From: Bacteroidia bacterium | GTDB lineage: Bacteria; Bacteroidota; Bacteroidia; UKL13-3 | Assembly (NCBI GenBank): GCA_025454975.1 | Contig: JALONK010000011.1 | Coordinates: 16,639 to 80,638 of the forward strand | DNA: 64,000 nt | Reading direction: 5' to 3' | In this document: positions 1 to 9,682 of the stretch, in pieces | Numbering within the stretch: the first letter of the stretch is position 1 | How the letters are laid out: each line of letters begins with the position of its first letter | Made by a program: the position numbers and the translations under genes | Notes under the pieces: model-generated | What the model was told of the DNA's origin: nothing | Databases searched by the model: none | What the model saw: the letters and a program-made list of their open reading frames with translations, nothing else

Positions 1-3000
1 AAAGAGTTAAATTCATGTGCTCCGATATTAGTTCCATAACCTAAAACTGTTCCCCTGGTATTACCATTAAAGTCGGTATTGATATTTGCAGATGTTGCGC
101 CTGCAATTCCTTTTCCATGCAAATACCAGTTTTGGGATGCATTAACATTTGCGTTAAGATTTCCATTAGGTATATCAATAAATAATGCGGTAGGGTTAAC
201 CAAACTACTTATCGCCGACCAAGAATTTCTATCTCCATTCGTATTACTTCTCCAGTCATTCATATTTAAGTCGTTTGAACCCCATAAACCAACAGTAGTT
301 GTTGAAGAAGACGATAATAAATTGTAGTTAGATAATAGCCATCCTCCTCCTGATGCAGTACCTGAAAGTTCATTTGCGATAGCATAATTTTTAGATGAAC
401 CTCCTGCACGATGATTGATAAATGCATTATTTACTAACCTTATACTTGCCGTAACTTCGGTAGTGCTGTTAGATCCGCGATGGAATGCAAATGAAGTTAA
501 ACTACCTGACGAAACATTTCCGGTTATTAGAACTGTATTATAGTAAGCATTTACATCAAACACACTGTTTAACGGAAGCCAAATCCCGTTGAATTGAACA
601 TTATTAGTTTGAGCTTGTCCCAAAGTAATTTGATTATTAATAACATTAGCCAAATTAACTACGTTGAATATGACTAAACCGTTGGCAGTTGGTGTTGGAC
701 TTAAGGATGTTGAAGTACTTAAATTACGAATATCATATATTCTGTTTGCACTTATCTGTGGTGCGTTAGCACTTTGTACTAAAACACCTGCTGCATTTGT
801 AATTACCGAACCATTGTTTGATGCTGTTAAACTGTAAATGATATTATTGCTGATTACAGGACCTGCATTCGTGCTACCTGATAATGAAATTCCAAAAACA
901 GCAACATTAATTCCTGAAAGTGTAGTATTACTTGAGGTGGTAGTGAGGTTGAATATTCTGTTATTACTAATGTTTGCAACTGTTGAGCCACTCATGAAAA
1001 TACCACCTAAACTTACGCCGGTTTGATTGTTCAAAGCATTTATATTACAAATGGTATTACCGGTAATTTGTGTGGCAGGATCAACATTTACTGCTGTGGT
1101 TACATTTATTCCTCGTGTAATTGCGTTGGCATTATTTGTAATACTGTTCGCCGTTCCTACAGCACCAATAATATTATTAGATATTGTTGTTATTCCTCCG
1201 GCAACATTAATACATAATAAGGTTGCAGCGTTACCGGGACTGTTTACTGCAATGCCTGCAAACCTGTTATTATTGATAGTTGTTTGAACTGTAACAGTAG
1301 CATTTACCGCAATTCCACTATGGGTAGTTGGAGGAGCCAATTCAATTGACCCAACAACTGTTGAATCTCCAATCATGTTTGATGATATATTGGTTCTTCC
1401 TGCTGTTACAAGAATACCATTGAATTGAATGGCACTTGCCGATTGGGTAAATCTGATATTTCTTATTGTATTACCTGTTACTTGCGTGGTTGTGTTGTTG
1501 CCTACAGCCAATTGAATACAATTCCAAGCAGCAGCTACGTTACTGGTCCAGCTTGAACCAGCCGCTTGAGGTAATGTACCACCTATAAAATTATTATTAA
1601 TTGTATGTCCATCAGATACTGCAGCACCGTTAAATCGAACCACAACCGGATTAGCTGTGATAATAGGTAAGGTGTTATAAAAACTGTTGTTTGTAACTAT
1701 CCAGCCATTACCCGAACCGGCATCAACATTTAAATAAACCGATGAAGCATTTAAGAAATTACAACCTGTAATTACATTATTTGAATTTAATATGGTTCCA
1801 CTATGGAAGCTGCTAATCAAACTTGCCGGAACTCCATTAGGAAATGTTAATGATTGATCATTTCTGATGGTACAATTTGTAATACTATCTTGACTGTTTC
1901 CTATTGGAGCAACAGTTGAACTTGCAAATGATATTACACCGCCATTTATTCCAAGTGGAGTAGTTAAATTCGCCGATTCAATTGTTAAATTATGAAGCCT
2001 GCATTGGGTTGAACCATTTGTAAATAAAACAGCAGGTGAAATGGTTGAACTGCTTCTTATTGTTAATAGATTTAAGTTATTATTAGTGCTTTGATCAGGA
2101 ATACCAATAATTTTTATTCTGTCGGCTCCATTTAATCGTATTAATCCACTGTTGCTATTTCCTGATATTATTCTTGAAGAAGTTGCAGAAGAGTCAGGTC
2201 TTATTGTGATAGTATAGCTACCTGCACCTACTCCATCTTCACCTAATTGATTTAAACCTACTGTTCCCGGTTCAACAATGTTACTGGTAATTACTGCAGT
2301 AACCGAACCGCCAAGTGTATTATTATTTAAAAACTCAAATAATCCTCCCGTTCCGGTTAAAGTTGAATATGGTTGTCCGTTTCCTACATAAAATTTGCTG
2401 CCAGCCGGAATAGTAGGAAGAAGTGTATAGAAATCAGTAGTTGCCGGTTCATTGCTGATTGAGTTTATATTTAATCCAATAGCTAAAGGTCTTTGTGAGG
2501 TAAGATTTCCACCAGCACTATCCTCTGCTGCAATATAATAATAGATAGTATCTCCTGTAGTAACACCACCAAATGACCCGTAGAAAATTTCGAAGGTGTA
2601 ATTTGCATTTGTTGGTGTACCTGTTGCACTAGATGCTTGATTACTAACCCAAGTACCTAATGTTCCTTTTTTGTAATAAATCCTTGGAGCATTTGGTGCA
2701 GGTAATAAAGGGCTTCCAACATTATCTCTAATGTTTACATTCGAGATGGTTAAGGGTCCTATAAGGTTTCCTTGATTATTTACCGGAGTGTATGTAATTG
2801 ATGGAGGGAAGGCATCTGAGGCTAGTGTAAAATTAGCTGCATCAGCTCCAACATCCATTCCTGCTATTCCTGTCCTGGTATTACCGTCGAAGTCAACCGT
2901 TACTACACCAATTAAACTTTGATCACCACTACCCTCCAATGGATTAGCATTTTGTAAATGTAAATCAAGAGTGGCTGCACTACCTGTAGGATCAATAAGT

Positions 3001-6000
3001 AACGGGTTTGTAGAAGCACTTTGTAAATCATATCCGCTATTTCTTGCCCAACCGGATAATCCTCCAAGTGTAACAAAATCTAAGGTATTGGTACCACCAA
3101 TAATTCCTCCTGTTCCATTAGCAAGTAATAAGTTATAATTAGAAACAACTGAGGTGCTGCTGGCAGGGAAAGCAGCGAGCCTAATCGCAAAATGTTTACC
3201 GGTTGCGGCTCCACCATTAGTAGTAGCGTTTACAAATACATTATTTCTTAAGTCATTTATATTTACTCCGGTCGGTGTTCCATTTAATCGAATACAAGCC
3301 GTAATAGCAGCTCCCGAAGTAGGATTTCCGCCTAAATAAACAGTGTTATGGTAATATTCAAAATTACCTGATACATCATTTAAAAATCCATAAACTTCGT
3401 AATTACCGGTGTTTACTGTGCCAGCTGAGTCAATACCCAATCGAATCATATTGTTGCTATATCTGGTAAACGAACCTGAATTTTGCTGAATACCAATCAT
3501 GCGACCATTTCCTATGGTTGCAAGTTTGAAGCTATGAACAAAATTTCGTGCTACCGAATTTAATACATTAGTTGTAGTTCCTTGATAAAGCATACCAACA
3601 ATACTGGTATTACCTGTTAAACCTGCACCTTCCAATCCAAAAACAGTATTGCCATTCATGGTTATTTGACTTCCGGAACCATTATGCATGATTCCAATTA
3701 TTCCTGATAATGTTGTAGTATTTGAAGAAATGGTATTAGAGAACAAATTATGTACTAAGTTATTATTAATGGTGTGACCACTACCGCTTGATTGCATGAT
3801 ACCGATAAGTTGCGTTGAATTAGGTGTTAAAGTTGTATAATTTAAGAATCTAACAGTGTTATTCGTAATTATCTGACCCGGAGTTGTACTGGCGTTCCAA
3901 ATGCCTATAAGGCCGCTGCTAGTTGTGGTTGATGTATTTTGAGCGTTGGAACGAATACTTTCAACCACATTATTTGATAGGTTAGCCAACCCTGCATTGG
4001 TAACTATACCTAAGGTTTGTATTGTTGAAGTTGCAGTCACAATATTGGCTAAATTTCGGATAGTGTTACCGGTTATTGCAATACTTGTTGTTGAACTTGA
4101 TACATTGATACCAATCATTGCAGCAGAAGAAGAAGTACTTGCCGAAGAACTTGAGTCTAACAGATTACTAATTAAATTATTGGCAATTTGAAGCGTGGCA
4201 GTTTGATTCCAACTTCTAATTCCGTTAATAACAGTAGTATTACTTGTAGTTGCTGAATTAATTATTCCTGAAACAATATTATTATTTATTATGCTTGCCG
4301 AATTGGTTTGACAACTTATGCCTAATAAGGTACCTGATGTTCCAAAGTGTTGGATTGATGTTGGATTTAAAGTATCACCAATATAATTTCCTGCTATCGT
4401 TGCTATACCGCCACTAGTGTTAACTAATATTCCCGTAAATGAGGTAGAACCGGTGTTGCTCATTAAAATATTTGCAATTCGGTTATTTGAAATATATGTT
4501 CCTGTATTAGTTCCCGAACTTACGCTTATACCTGTTAATGAAAGAGCGTTATTTATTCTCCATAATCCTGTTAATCCATATCCGCTTCCTCCAATTATGT
4601 TTTCTGAAATAGTATCGTTGTTTGAAACTGCACCGGGAGTAAAATTGATAACTGTAGATGTTAATGTATGAACACTGGTTGAATCATAGAAGAATGTGTT
4701 ATTCTTAATTCTGATATTATTACCATTACCAGTCGCAAACCAAATAGAATTTAAATTCATGCCGTAAAAGGTTGAATTTTCTATTAATATATTATCATTC
4801 TCACGATTTACTCCGGTTGTTCCTGATGCTGCTAATAAAATGCCGGGAATACTAGTTGTTCCAAGGGTTTTTCTGAATACCGAGTTACCTATATAAATAT
4901 TGTCGTTACCTGTTACTACAGAGGTTGGACTAATTCTTAATGCTCCACCTGATGTTATCGCTGTTCCAGTATTATTTGATTCAAATATTACTCCTTGAAT
5001 AAAAATATTAACTGCATCATTTAAAATGGTTAATGCCGGCTGTGATGTGGATGTGTTTCTAATAATTAAGTCCGTATCATTAATACTTCCTCCAACTGCA
5101 TAGCCAAGAATTCTAACCCGATCTGCTCCATTTAGTCTTAATAATCCATCGGTTGTATTAACTGTTCCTGCTAAAATGGTTTGATTTAGTCCGGCCGGAC
5201 GAATAGTGAGTGTATACCCAAAATTACCTGTTGTTACCCCATTAAATTCTAACCACTGGTTTAAACCAATATTACCGTTTTCAACGATAGTTGCACCATC
5301 TTCTAATAACACTTCTGTATTCCCCTGTAACAAACTATTGTTTATGGCATTAAACAAGCCTGTAGGTCCTGTTAAATTTGGATAAGTACCTGTTGGCCCA
5401 ACTGTTATTGAAGTAGCTATTGGTGTTGAAATTGAATATTGATTAGGAGTTGTGTGAGTAGTTATTTGTGTTATATCTGCACCAATACCATAAGTTGGTA
5501 ATGTACTATAATTACCCGAGCTGTCTTGTGCTGCAACAAAGTACCTGATAATGTCGTTAGGTACAACTCCACCAATTAAACTATAATCAATAGTAAACTC
5601 CCAAGTGCCCTCTTTACTATTTCCTGATTGTTGAGTACCATTAGTGGTAAACCACTGACCGTTGTTTTTATTAAAGTATAATTTAGGGACAAAAGTTCCT
5701 GCGGCAATTCCACTATTTAAGTCTCTGATGGTGGCAATGATTGTTCTGTTTTGTATAGAAGCAGTATTTAATAAAGCAGTATAAGATATTTCGGGAGCTG
5801 CTGAGTCAAAGCTTAAAGTATTTGTAGCCGATGCATAAGCACCAATATCTACCGGGGTTGCCGATAAACGTTGTGTGCCGTTAAAATCATTGCTTACTCC
5901 GCCTAATACTATTGCACCTCCGATTCCTTCTGCCGGATTCGAAGATGGTAAATTTAAATTGATTGTTCCGGCTGCACCTGTTGGAGCAATTAAATTCGGA

Positions 6001-9000
6001 TTTGCATGTATGCTATTCACATCACGTCCATATACACTTTTTAAACTGTTGTTACCTGATAATGTTGCAACGTTCGTGAATCCTCCGGCAAGAAAATTAC
6101 CTGTCAACCCTGAACCAACCCAATAAATATTGTTATTGCAAGTAAATAATGGCGTTGATGGTATACTACCATAGTTGATGGCAAAGTTATTACCTGTGCC
6201 ACCTGCATTTTGAACCAGATTAACAAAGATATTATTTCTAATTTCCGACCAAGAAATAAACCCTATGCTTGAACGATAGGCAGCCGTTATAGATGTGCCC
6301 GAAGTTGGAGCTCCATCTATATAAACAGTGTTATGGAAAATTCTACTTGCAAATGTTGATGAGCTATGGGTATTGTTTATCCCTGACACAACAAATGGTC
6401 CGCTAAATGGAACACCGGCCGTATCTATACCAAGTCTTATTAAGTTGTTGGCAGTGGTAGCTGCTGCTGTTGACAAATCTATACCAATTAAATTGGTAGC
6501 AGTTGTACTGGCACTTGCAAAACTATGTATGAAGTTTCTGTTACAAAAAGATACATTACTTGATGTTGCCGATGAGGATGTATATCTTATACCTATTATG
6601 CTTCCTGTTGTAGCTGTATGTAAATTATACAACCCCCAAATAATATTGCTATCACATTCTTGATTTATTACCGAACTTACGTATTGTATGCCACATATAC
6701 CTGGTGCCGTTGTGGTAAATCTGTTATACATTGATTTAATCTGGTTTCCTGCAACCCTGTTTCCTGCAGCACCTGATACCACAATTCCATTAATTTGTGA
6801 TGTGCTAATCGTTACACTCTGAAGGGAAATTGAATCAATATAATTATTAAGAATTGAACTCACACCACTACTGGAAAAGTTAATTCCATTAATAGCGCTT
6901 GATGTGCTTGTACTGGTATTAGAACTTCTTGAGAATAATCCATAAATTGTATTGGCTGATATAGTTGTAAAACCTGAACTAGCATAGCATATACCGTTTA
7001 TTTGAGTTGTTTGTGTGGTTTGATTTGAACGTTGATACAAATGTCTTATAGTATTGTTTCTGATTACTTGTCCGGCAGTTGATGAAGAAACCAATATTCC
7101 GTTAATTGCTGCAAGCGTTGATGAACCCAATGCTGAACATGCAGTGCTATCTTGAAACAATCCATCAATGGTGTTATTTTCAATTACTGAAATACCTGAT
7201 GTGCTAAGAATGCCGGTAATTCTAACTGCATTTGCACTTGTATTATTATTTGTTAATGGTTCAGCAAAGGTACCAATAGTATTGCCGCTAATTGTAATGG
7301 TATTACTTGTAGAGGCTGAATTAATACCAATTAATGATGCACCTGTTGTACTGCCCGTATTACCGGAGTTGGTTTTTAAGTTTTTAACTGTGTTATTTTG
7401 AATTAAAACATTTAACCCTGCTGAGGTAGATATTGCGCGAATTGCATTTGTGGTTCCGGTATTATAGGCAGATATGTTTTGTACAGTATTTCTAGATATG
7501 GTATAATCAGAAGCTGCACTTGCGTTTATACCGATAACCACTGCATTGTTTAAACTTAAAATATTATCCACCAAATTACTGTCTATGATTGATGTTCCGG
7601 CGGTAGCAGAAATTGCCGTAAAGGTGCCTGTAGCGGTTGTGCTACCCAATACCCAGTTTTTAACTTGGTTTCCATAAACTCTAGTGGCTGTTCCATTCGC
7701 AGTACTCACTAAAATTGCAGTTCTGGCAATGGCTGTATTATTGTTTAATGCACCACCAAGTGCTAAGGCACTATTGCCTCCAATAATATTGTTCAAGATT
7801 TGATTACCTGTTGAATTACTACTAGTTCCTGGAACAAAATTAATAGCCGACCAAGTAGCAACCTGTGTAGTGTTTAAAGCAGTATCATAAAAAATATTAT
7901 TTGCAATTAACCAATTGCTGCCATTATTTGTGGCAGCAACATTTATACCGTTAAACGTGAAGCTGTTAAACTCGTTGCCAATAATAGTATTATTATCATT
8001 TTGTACCACATTTGATTGTCCGGTAGAAATGATACCTACAGCGAAAGCTCCCGCTGCTGAGCGACCGAAATAATTGTTTTGAATTAAGTTATTATCATTA
8101 CCTGAAATGCCTGTTGACCCGCTAATGGTAATAGTTCCCGAAGCTGTACCGGTATTTGCAGATAACAAATTCATATTTATTAATTGATTATTTCGTGCAT
8201 CGTTTGATAAATTGAAAATTACTCCTGCTGTATTATAGTTCTTAATGGTTAAGTCTCTGGTGTTAGCTGCACTATTACTACCATTTACAATAAGCCAATT
8301 TGCTCCAGACAATACAAACATTGTGGTTGTATTACCTTCAATTAATGGCGAATTACCGGAAGCGGGCTTTATTGTAACTGTATTGGTTGAAGATGCCCCG
8401 GGAATATTTGCAAATGAAATAGGATATGTTTCTCCGTTGGCCGTATTGTAATTCGTGCCAATTAAAGTGAATGTAACAGGTCCGTTTAATCCAAATCTAG
8501 AAGCCGCTTGAGCTGCTTCGCTTATGGTTATAAAATCTCCACCGGGTCCAACTGTGAATGTTCCATTTAGTGGCGATCTATAAATAGCAGTAGCTGTGTC
8601 ATCAATGTTTACAGTGTCTGGCGTATTGTTGGGTAACGATGTAAATACCTTTACACGATATAAAGTGTTATTAGCAAAAGTGAAATTACCTAATTGGATA
8701 CTTTGAACATTACTACCAATTCCCCCTAAAGTATCAATTAATCCGGTAAAGTTAATTGGTGTTTGTGCTACGCCATTCACTTCCCAATTTACATTGACAC
8801 TGGTTATTTGATTGGTCCCTGAATTTCTTATTCGAGCAGTAAATAAATTGCTACCCGTACTAAAAGCTAATGGAGTATCTATGGCCAAGGTAGCTGCATT
8901 ATTTGATCCTGAGGCCAATTGGATTACTTGAATTTCTCTAAAATTAGGATTTGTACCTTGTACATTATTAAAGCGTAAACGTGTAGTGGTTATTGGTAGA

Positions 9001-9404
9001 GCAAATGTTATAGAATCAACTTGTGGTATTGGACTTAAAAATGGGTTCGGACTTAAAGCAACATAAGATGTCCCATTCCAAATTTCAATTACTGCTGAAG
9101 TAAACGGCCTATTGTCTTTATAAAATACAATTTTATTAAAGGTTACAGGAGCTGCCCATGTGTATTCAATATTTGCATTTGTGTTTATCCATCCCCAACC
9201 GCATGGAGTAGGGGCACAATTAAATGGGTTAATGATGCCATCATTATAATTGGCAGGCCCAAAGCCCAAAGCCGGATTACCACCTCCACTGTGTGTTGCA
9301 GTCGCGGTTAAGGCATGATTGGTTTGTGCTGATGCCTTAAAACCACTTACAATTACCGTTAGTATAAAGGTAATCTTAACAATTGTTTGTAGAAATTTTA
9401 CCAT
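1..9404 (-). CDS. Giant secreted parallel beta-helix repeat protein (C-terminus outside window)
   Basis: The frame read from the ATG at 9404 was followed to the left edge (at least 3134 codons) and checked at several points with no stop found. The N-terminus is a signal peptide (MVKFLQTIVKITFILT then VIVSGFKASAQ). A discoidin-like segment follows (about residues 30-170, with GWGWINTNANIEYTW and FREIQVIQL), then a CARDB-like Ig segment (about 170-270). The rest is Asn/Thr/Ser-rich beta-helix sequence with NN ladders such as ISNNRI, ITGNTI and IRNNTI. Three long helix modules each begin with a VGP/VGNG ... L motif near 8600, 5400 and 2400. Each ends in a D-F-N/D-G-N-x-R ... D/N-I/V-G-A-Y/D/H motif near 5850, 2850 and 12, with Ig-like linkers between. 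It is probably exported and displayed on the cell surface as an adhesin or polysaccharide-interacting protein. A T9SS domain is expected at the unseen C-terminus, but that is inference. The gene is monocistronic at its 5' end and diverges from the hydrolase gene at 9683. Confidence 0.85.
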   Translation of the reverse strand, partial: MVKFLQTIVKITFILTVIVSGFKASAQTNHALTATATHSGGGNPALGFGPANYNDGIINPFNCAPTPCGWGWINTNANIEYTWAAPVTFNKIVFYKDNRPFTSAVIEIWNGTSYVALSPNPFLSPIPQVDSITFALPITTTRLRFNNVQGTNPNFREIQVIQLASGSNNAATLAIDTPLAFSTGSNLFTARIRNSGTNQITSVNVNWEVNGVAQTPINFTGLIDTLGGIGSNVQSIQLGNFTFANNTLYRVKVFTSLPNNTPDTVNIDDTATAIYRSPLNGTFTVGPGGDFITISEAAQAASRFGLNGPVTFTLIGTNYNTANGETYPISFANIPGASSTNTVTIKPASGNSPLIEGNTTTMFVLSGANWLIVNGSNSAANTRDLTIKNYNTAGVIFNLSNDARNNQLINMNLLSANTGTASGTITISGSTGISGNDNNLIQNNYFGRSAAGAFAVGIISTGQSNVVQNDNNTIIGNEFNSFTFNGINVAATNNGSNWLIANNIFYDTALNTTQVATWSAINFVPGTSSNSTGNQILNNIIGGNSALALGGALNNNTAIARTAILVSTANGTATRVYGNQVKNWVLGSTTATGTFTAISATAGTSIIDSNLVDNILSLNNAVVIGINASAASDYTISRNTVQNISAYNTGTTNAIRAISTSAGLNVLIQNNTVKNLKTNSGNTGSTTGASLIGINSASTSNTITISGNTIGTFAEPLTNNNTSANAVRITGILSTSGISVIENNTIDGLFQDSTACSALGSSTLAAINGILVSSSTAGQVIRNNTIRHLYQRSNQTTQTTQINGICYASSGFTTISANTIYGLFSRSSNTSTSTSSAINGINFSSSGVSSILNNYIDSISLQSVTISTSQINGIVVSGAAGNRVAGNQIKSMYNRFTTTAPGICGIQYVSSVINQECDSNIIWGLYNLHTATTGSIIGIRYTSSSATSSNVSFCNRNFIHSFASASTTATNLIGIDLSTAAATTANNLIRLGIDTAGVPFSGPFVVSGINNTHSSSTFASRIFHNTVYIDGAPTSGTSITAAYRSSIGFISWSEIRNNIFVNLVQNAGGTGNNFAINYGSIPSTPLFTCNNNIYWVGSGLTGNFLAGGFTNVATLSGNNSLKSVYGRDVNSIHANPNLIAPTGAAGTINLNLPSSNPAEGIGGAIVLGGVSNDFNGTQRLSATPVDIGAYASATNTLSFDSAAPEISYTALLNTASIQNRTIIATIRDLNSGIAAGTFVPKLYFNKNNGQWFTTNGTQQSGNSKEGTWEFTIDYSLIGGVVPNDIIRYFVAAQDSSGNYSTLPTYGIGADITQITTHTTPNQYSISTPIATSITVGPTGTYPNLTGPTGLFNAINNSLLQGNTEVLLEDGATIVENGNIGLNQWLEFNGVTTGNFGYTLTIRPAGLNQTILAGTVNTTDGLLRLNGADRVRILGYAVGGSINDTDLIIRNTSTSQPALTILNDAVNIFIQGVIFESNNTGTAITSGGALRISPTSVVTGNDNIYIGNSVFRKTLGTTSIPGILLAASGTTGVNRENDNILIENSTFYGMNLNSIWFATGNGNNIRIKNNTFFYDSTSVHTLTSTVINFTPGAVSNNDTISENIIGGSGYGLTGLWRINNALSLTGISVSSGTNTGTYISNNRIANILMSNTGSTSFTGILVNTSGGIATIAGNYIGDTLNPTSIQHFGTSGTLLGISCQTNSASIINNNIVSGIINSATTSNTTVINGIRSWNQTATLQIANNLISNLLDSSSSASTSSSAAMIGINVSSSTTSIAITGNTIRNLANIVTATSTIQTLGIVTNAGLANLSNNVVESIRSNAQNTSTTTSSGLIGIWNASTTPGQIITNNTVRFLNYTTLTPNSTQLIGIMQSSGSGHTINNNLVHNLFSNTISSNTTTLSGIIGIMHNGSGSQITMNGNTVFGLEGAGLTGNTSIVGMLYQGTTTNVLNSVARNFVHSFKLATIGNGRMIGIQQNSGSFTRYSNNMIRLGIDSAGTVNTGNYEVYGFLNDVSGNFEYYHNTVYLGGNPTSGAAITACIRLNGTPTGVNINDLRNNVFVNATTNGGAATGKHFAIRLAAFPASSTSVVSNYNLLLANGTGGIIGGTNTLDFVTLGGLSGWARNSGYDLQSASTNPLLIDPTGSAATLDLHLQNANPLEGSGDQSLIGVVTVDFDGNTRTGIAGMDVGADAANFTLASDAFPPSITYTPVNNQGNLIGPLTISNVNIRDNVGSPLLPAPNAPRIYYKKGTLGTWVSNQASSATGTPTNANYTFEIFYGSFGGVTTGDTIYYYIAAEDSAGGNLTSQRPLAIGLNINSISNEPATTDFYTLLPTIPAGSKFYVGNGQPYSTLTGTGGLFEFLNNNTLGGSVTAVITSNIVEPGTVGLNQLGEDGVGAGSYTITIRPDSSATSSRIISGNSNSGLIRLNGADRIKIIGIPDQSTNNNLNLLTIRSSSTISPAVLFTNGSTQCRLHNLTIESANLTTPLGINGGVISFASSTVAPIGNSQDSITNCTIRNDQSLTFPNGVPASLISSFHSGTILNSNNVITGCNFLNASSVYLNVDAGSGNGWIVTNNSFYNTLPIITANPVVVRFNGAAVSDGHTINNNFIGGTLPQAAGSSWTSNVAAAWNCIQLAVGNNTTTQVTGNTIRNIRFTQSASAIQFNGILVTAGRTNISSNMIGDSTVVGSIELAPPTTHSGIAVNATVTVQTTINNNRFAGIAVNSPGNAATLLCINVAGGITTISNNIIGAVGTANSITNNANAITRGINVTTAVNVDPATQITGNTICNINALNNQTGVSLGGIFMSGSTVANISNNRIFNLTTTSSNTTLSGINVAVFGISLSGSTNAGPVISNNIIYSLTASNNGSVITNAAGVLVQSANAPQISANRIYDIRNLSTSTSLSPTPTANGLVIFNVVNLANVINNQITLGQAQTNNVQFNGIWLPLNSVFDVNAYYNTVLITGNVSSGSLTSFAFHRGSNSTTEVTASIRLVNNAFINHRAGGSSKNYAIANELSGTASGGGWLLSNYNLLSSSSTTTVGLWGSNDLNMNDWRSNTNGDRNSWSAISSLVNPTALFIDIPNGNLNANVNASQNWYLHGKGIAGATSANINTDFNGNTRGTVLGYGTNIGAHEFNS

Positions 9405-9439
9405 ATCATTAATTTTAGAATTTGTAAGAACTGATAATT

Positions 9440-9452
9440 GTCAATGATTGAC
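9440..9452. promoter_or_regulatory. 13-bp perfect dyad upstream of the giant surface protein gene
   Basis: GTCAAT-G-ATTGAC is a perfect inverted repeat with one central base, 36 bp upstream of the ATG at 9404. Its size and symmetry suit a dimeric regulator site, but no regulator is linked to it and a chance AT-rich dyad cannot be excluded. Confidence 0.3.
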
Positions 9453-9480
9453 GAAAAACTAAATTGTTAATTTTTATGTG

Positions 9481-9523
9481 CAATTTTAATAATCACCCTT
9501 AAAATTAATCCAATTTTAATAAT
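9481..9523. repeat. Pair of 13-bp direct repeats in divergent intergenic region
   Basis: CAATTTTAATAAT occurs at 9481-9493 and again at 9511-9523, a 30-bp (about three helical turns) repeat distance. It lies between the two divergent genes starting at 9404 and 9683. Spacing on one face of the helix is compatible with cooperative regulator binding. The sequence is very AT-rich, so significance is modest. Confidence 0.35.
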
Positions 9524-9614
9524 TTTAAGACAATTATTTTTTTCCGATTATTTAAGCTAACAATAAAAAAAATGAATGTTGAGTAAAGATGAATAATTAA
9601 GGACTAAAAAGATT

Positions 9615-9660
9615 TAATTTTGAGATTAATTTATTCTAAAAAACGGTGTATTAGATACAC
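9615..9660 (+). promoter_or_regulatory. Candidate -7 box and downstream operator-like dyad for the serine hydrolase gene
   Basis: TAATTTTG at 9615-9622 matches the Bacteroidota -7 consensus TAnnTTTG exactly, but no TTG stands 19-21 bp upstream. A 15-bp perfect dyad, GTGTAT-TAG-ATACAC, occupies 9646-9660, between that box and the ATG at 9683, where a bound repressor would block transcription. Function is inferred from position only. Confidence 0.35.
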
Positions 9661-9682
9661 TTATTTAATCTTGTAATATAAA

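Noticed and set aside
79..8451. Numerous plus-strand open frames of 60-110 codons opposite the giant gene (e.g. 838-1026, 1027-1287, 6328-6663)
   Set aside because: They are antisense shadows of an Asn/Thr-rich repetitive gene; compositions are unnaturally hydrophobic and no start context or motif supports them.
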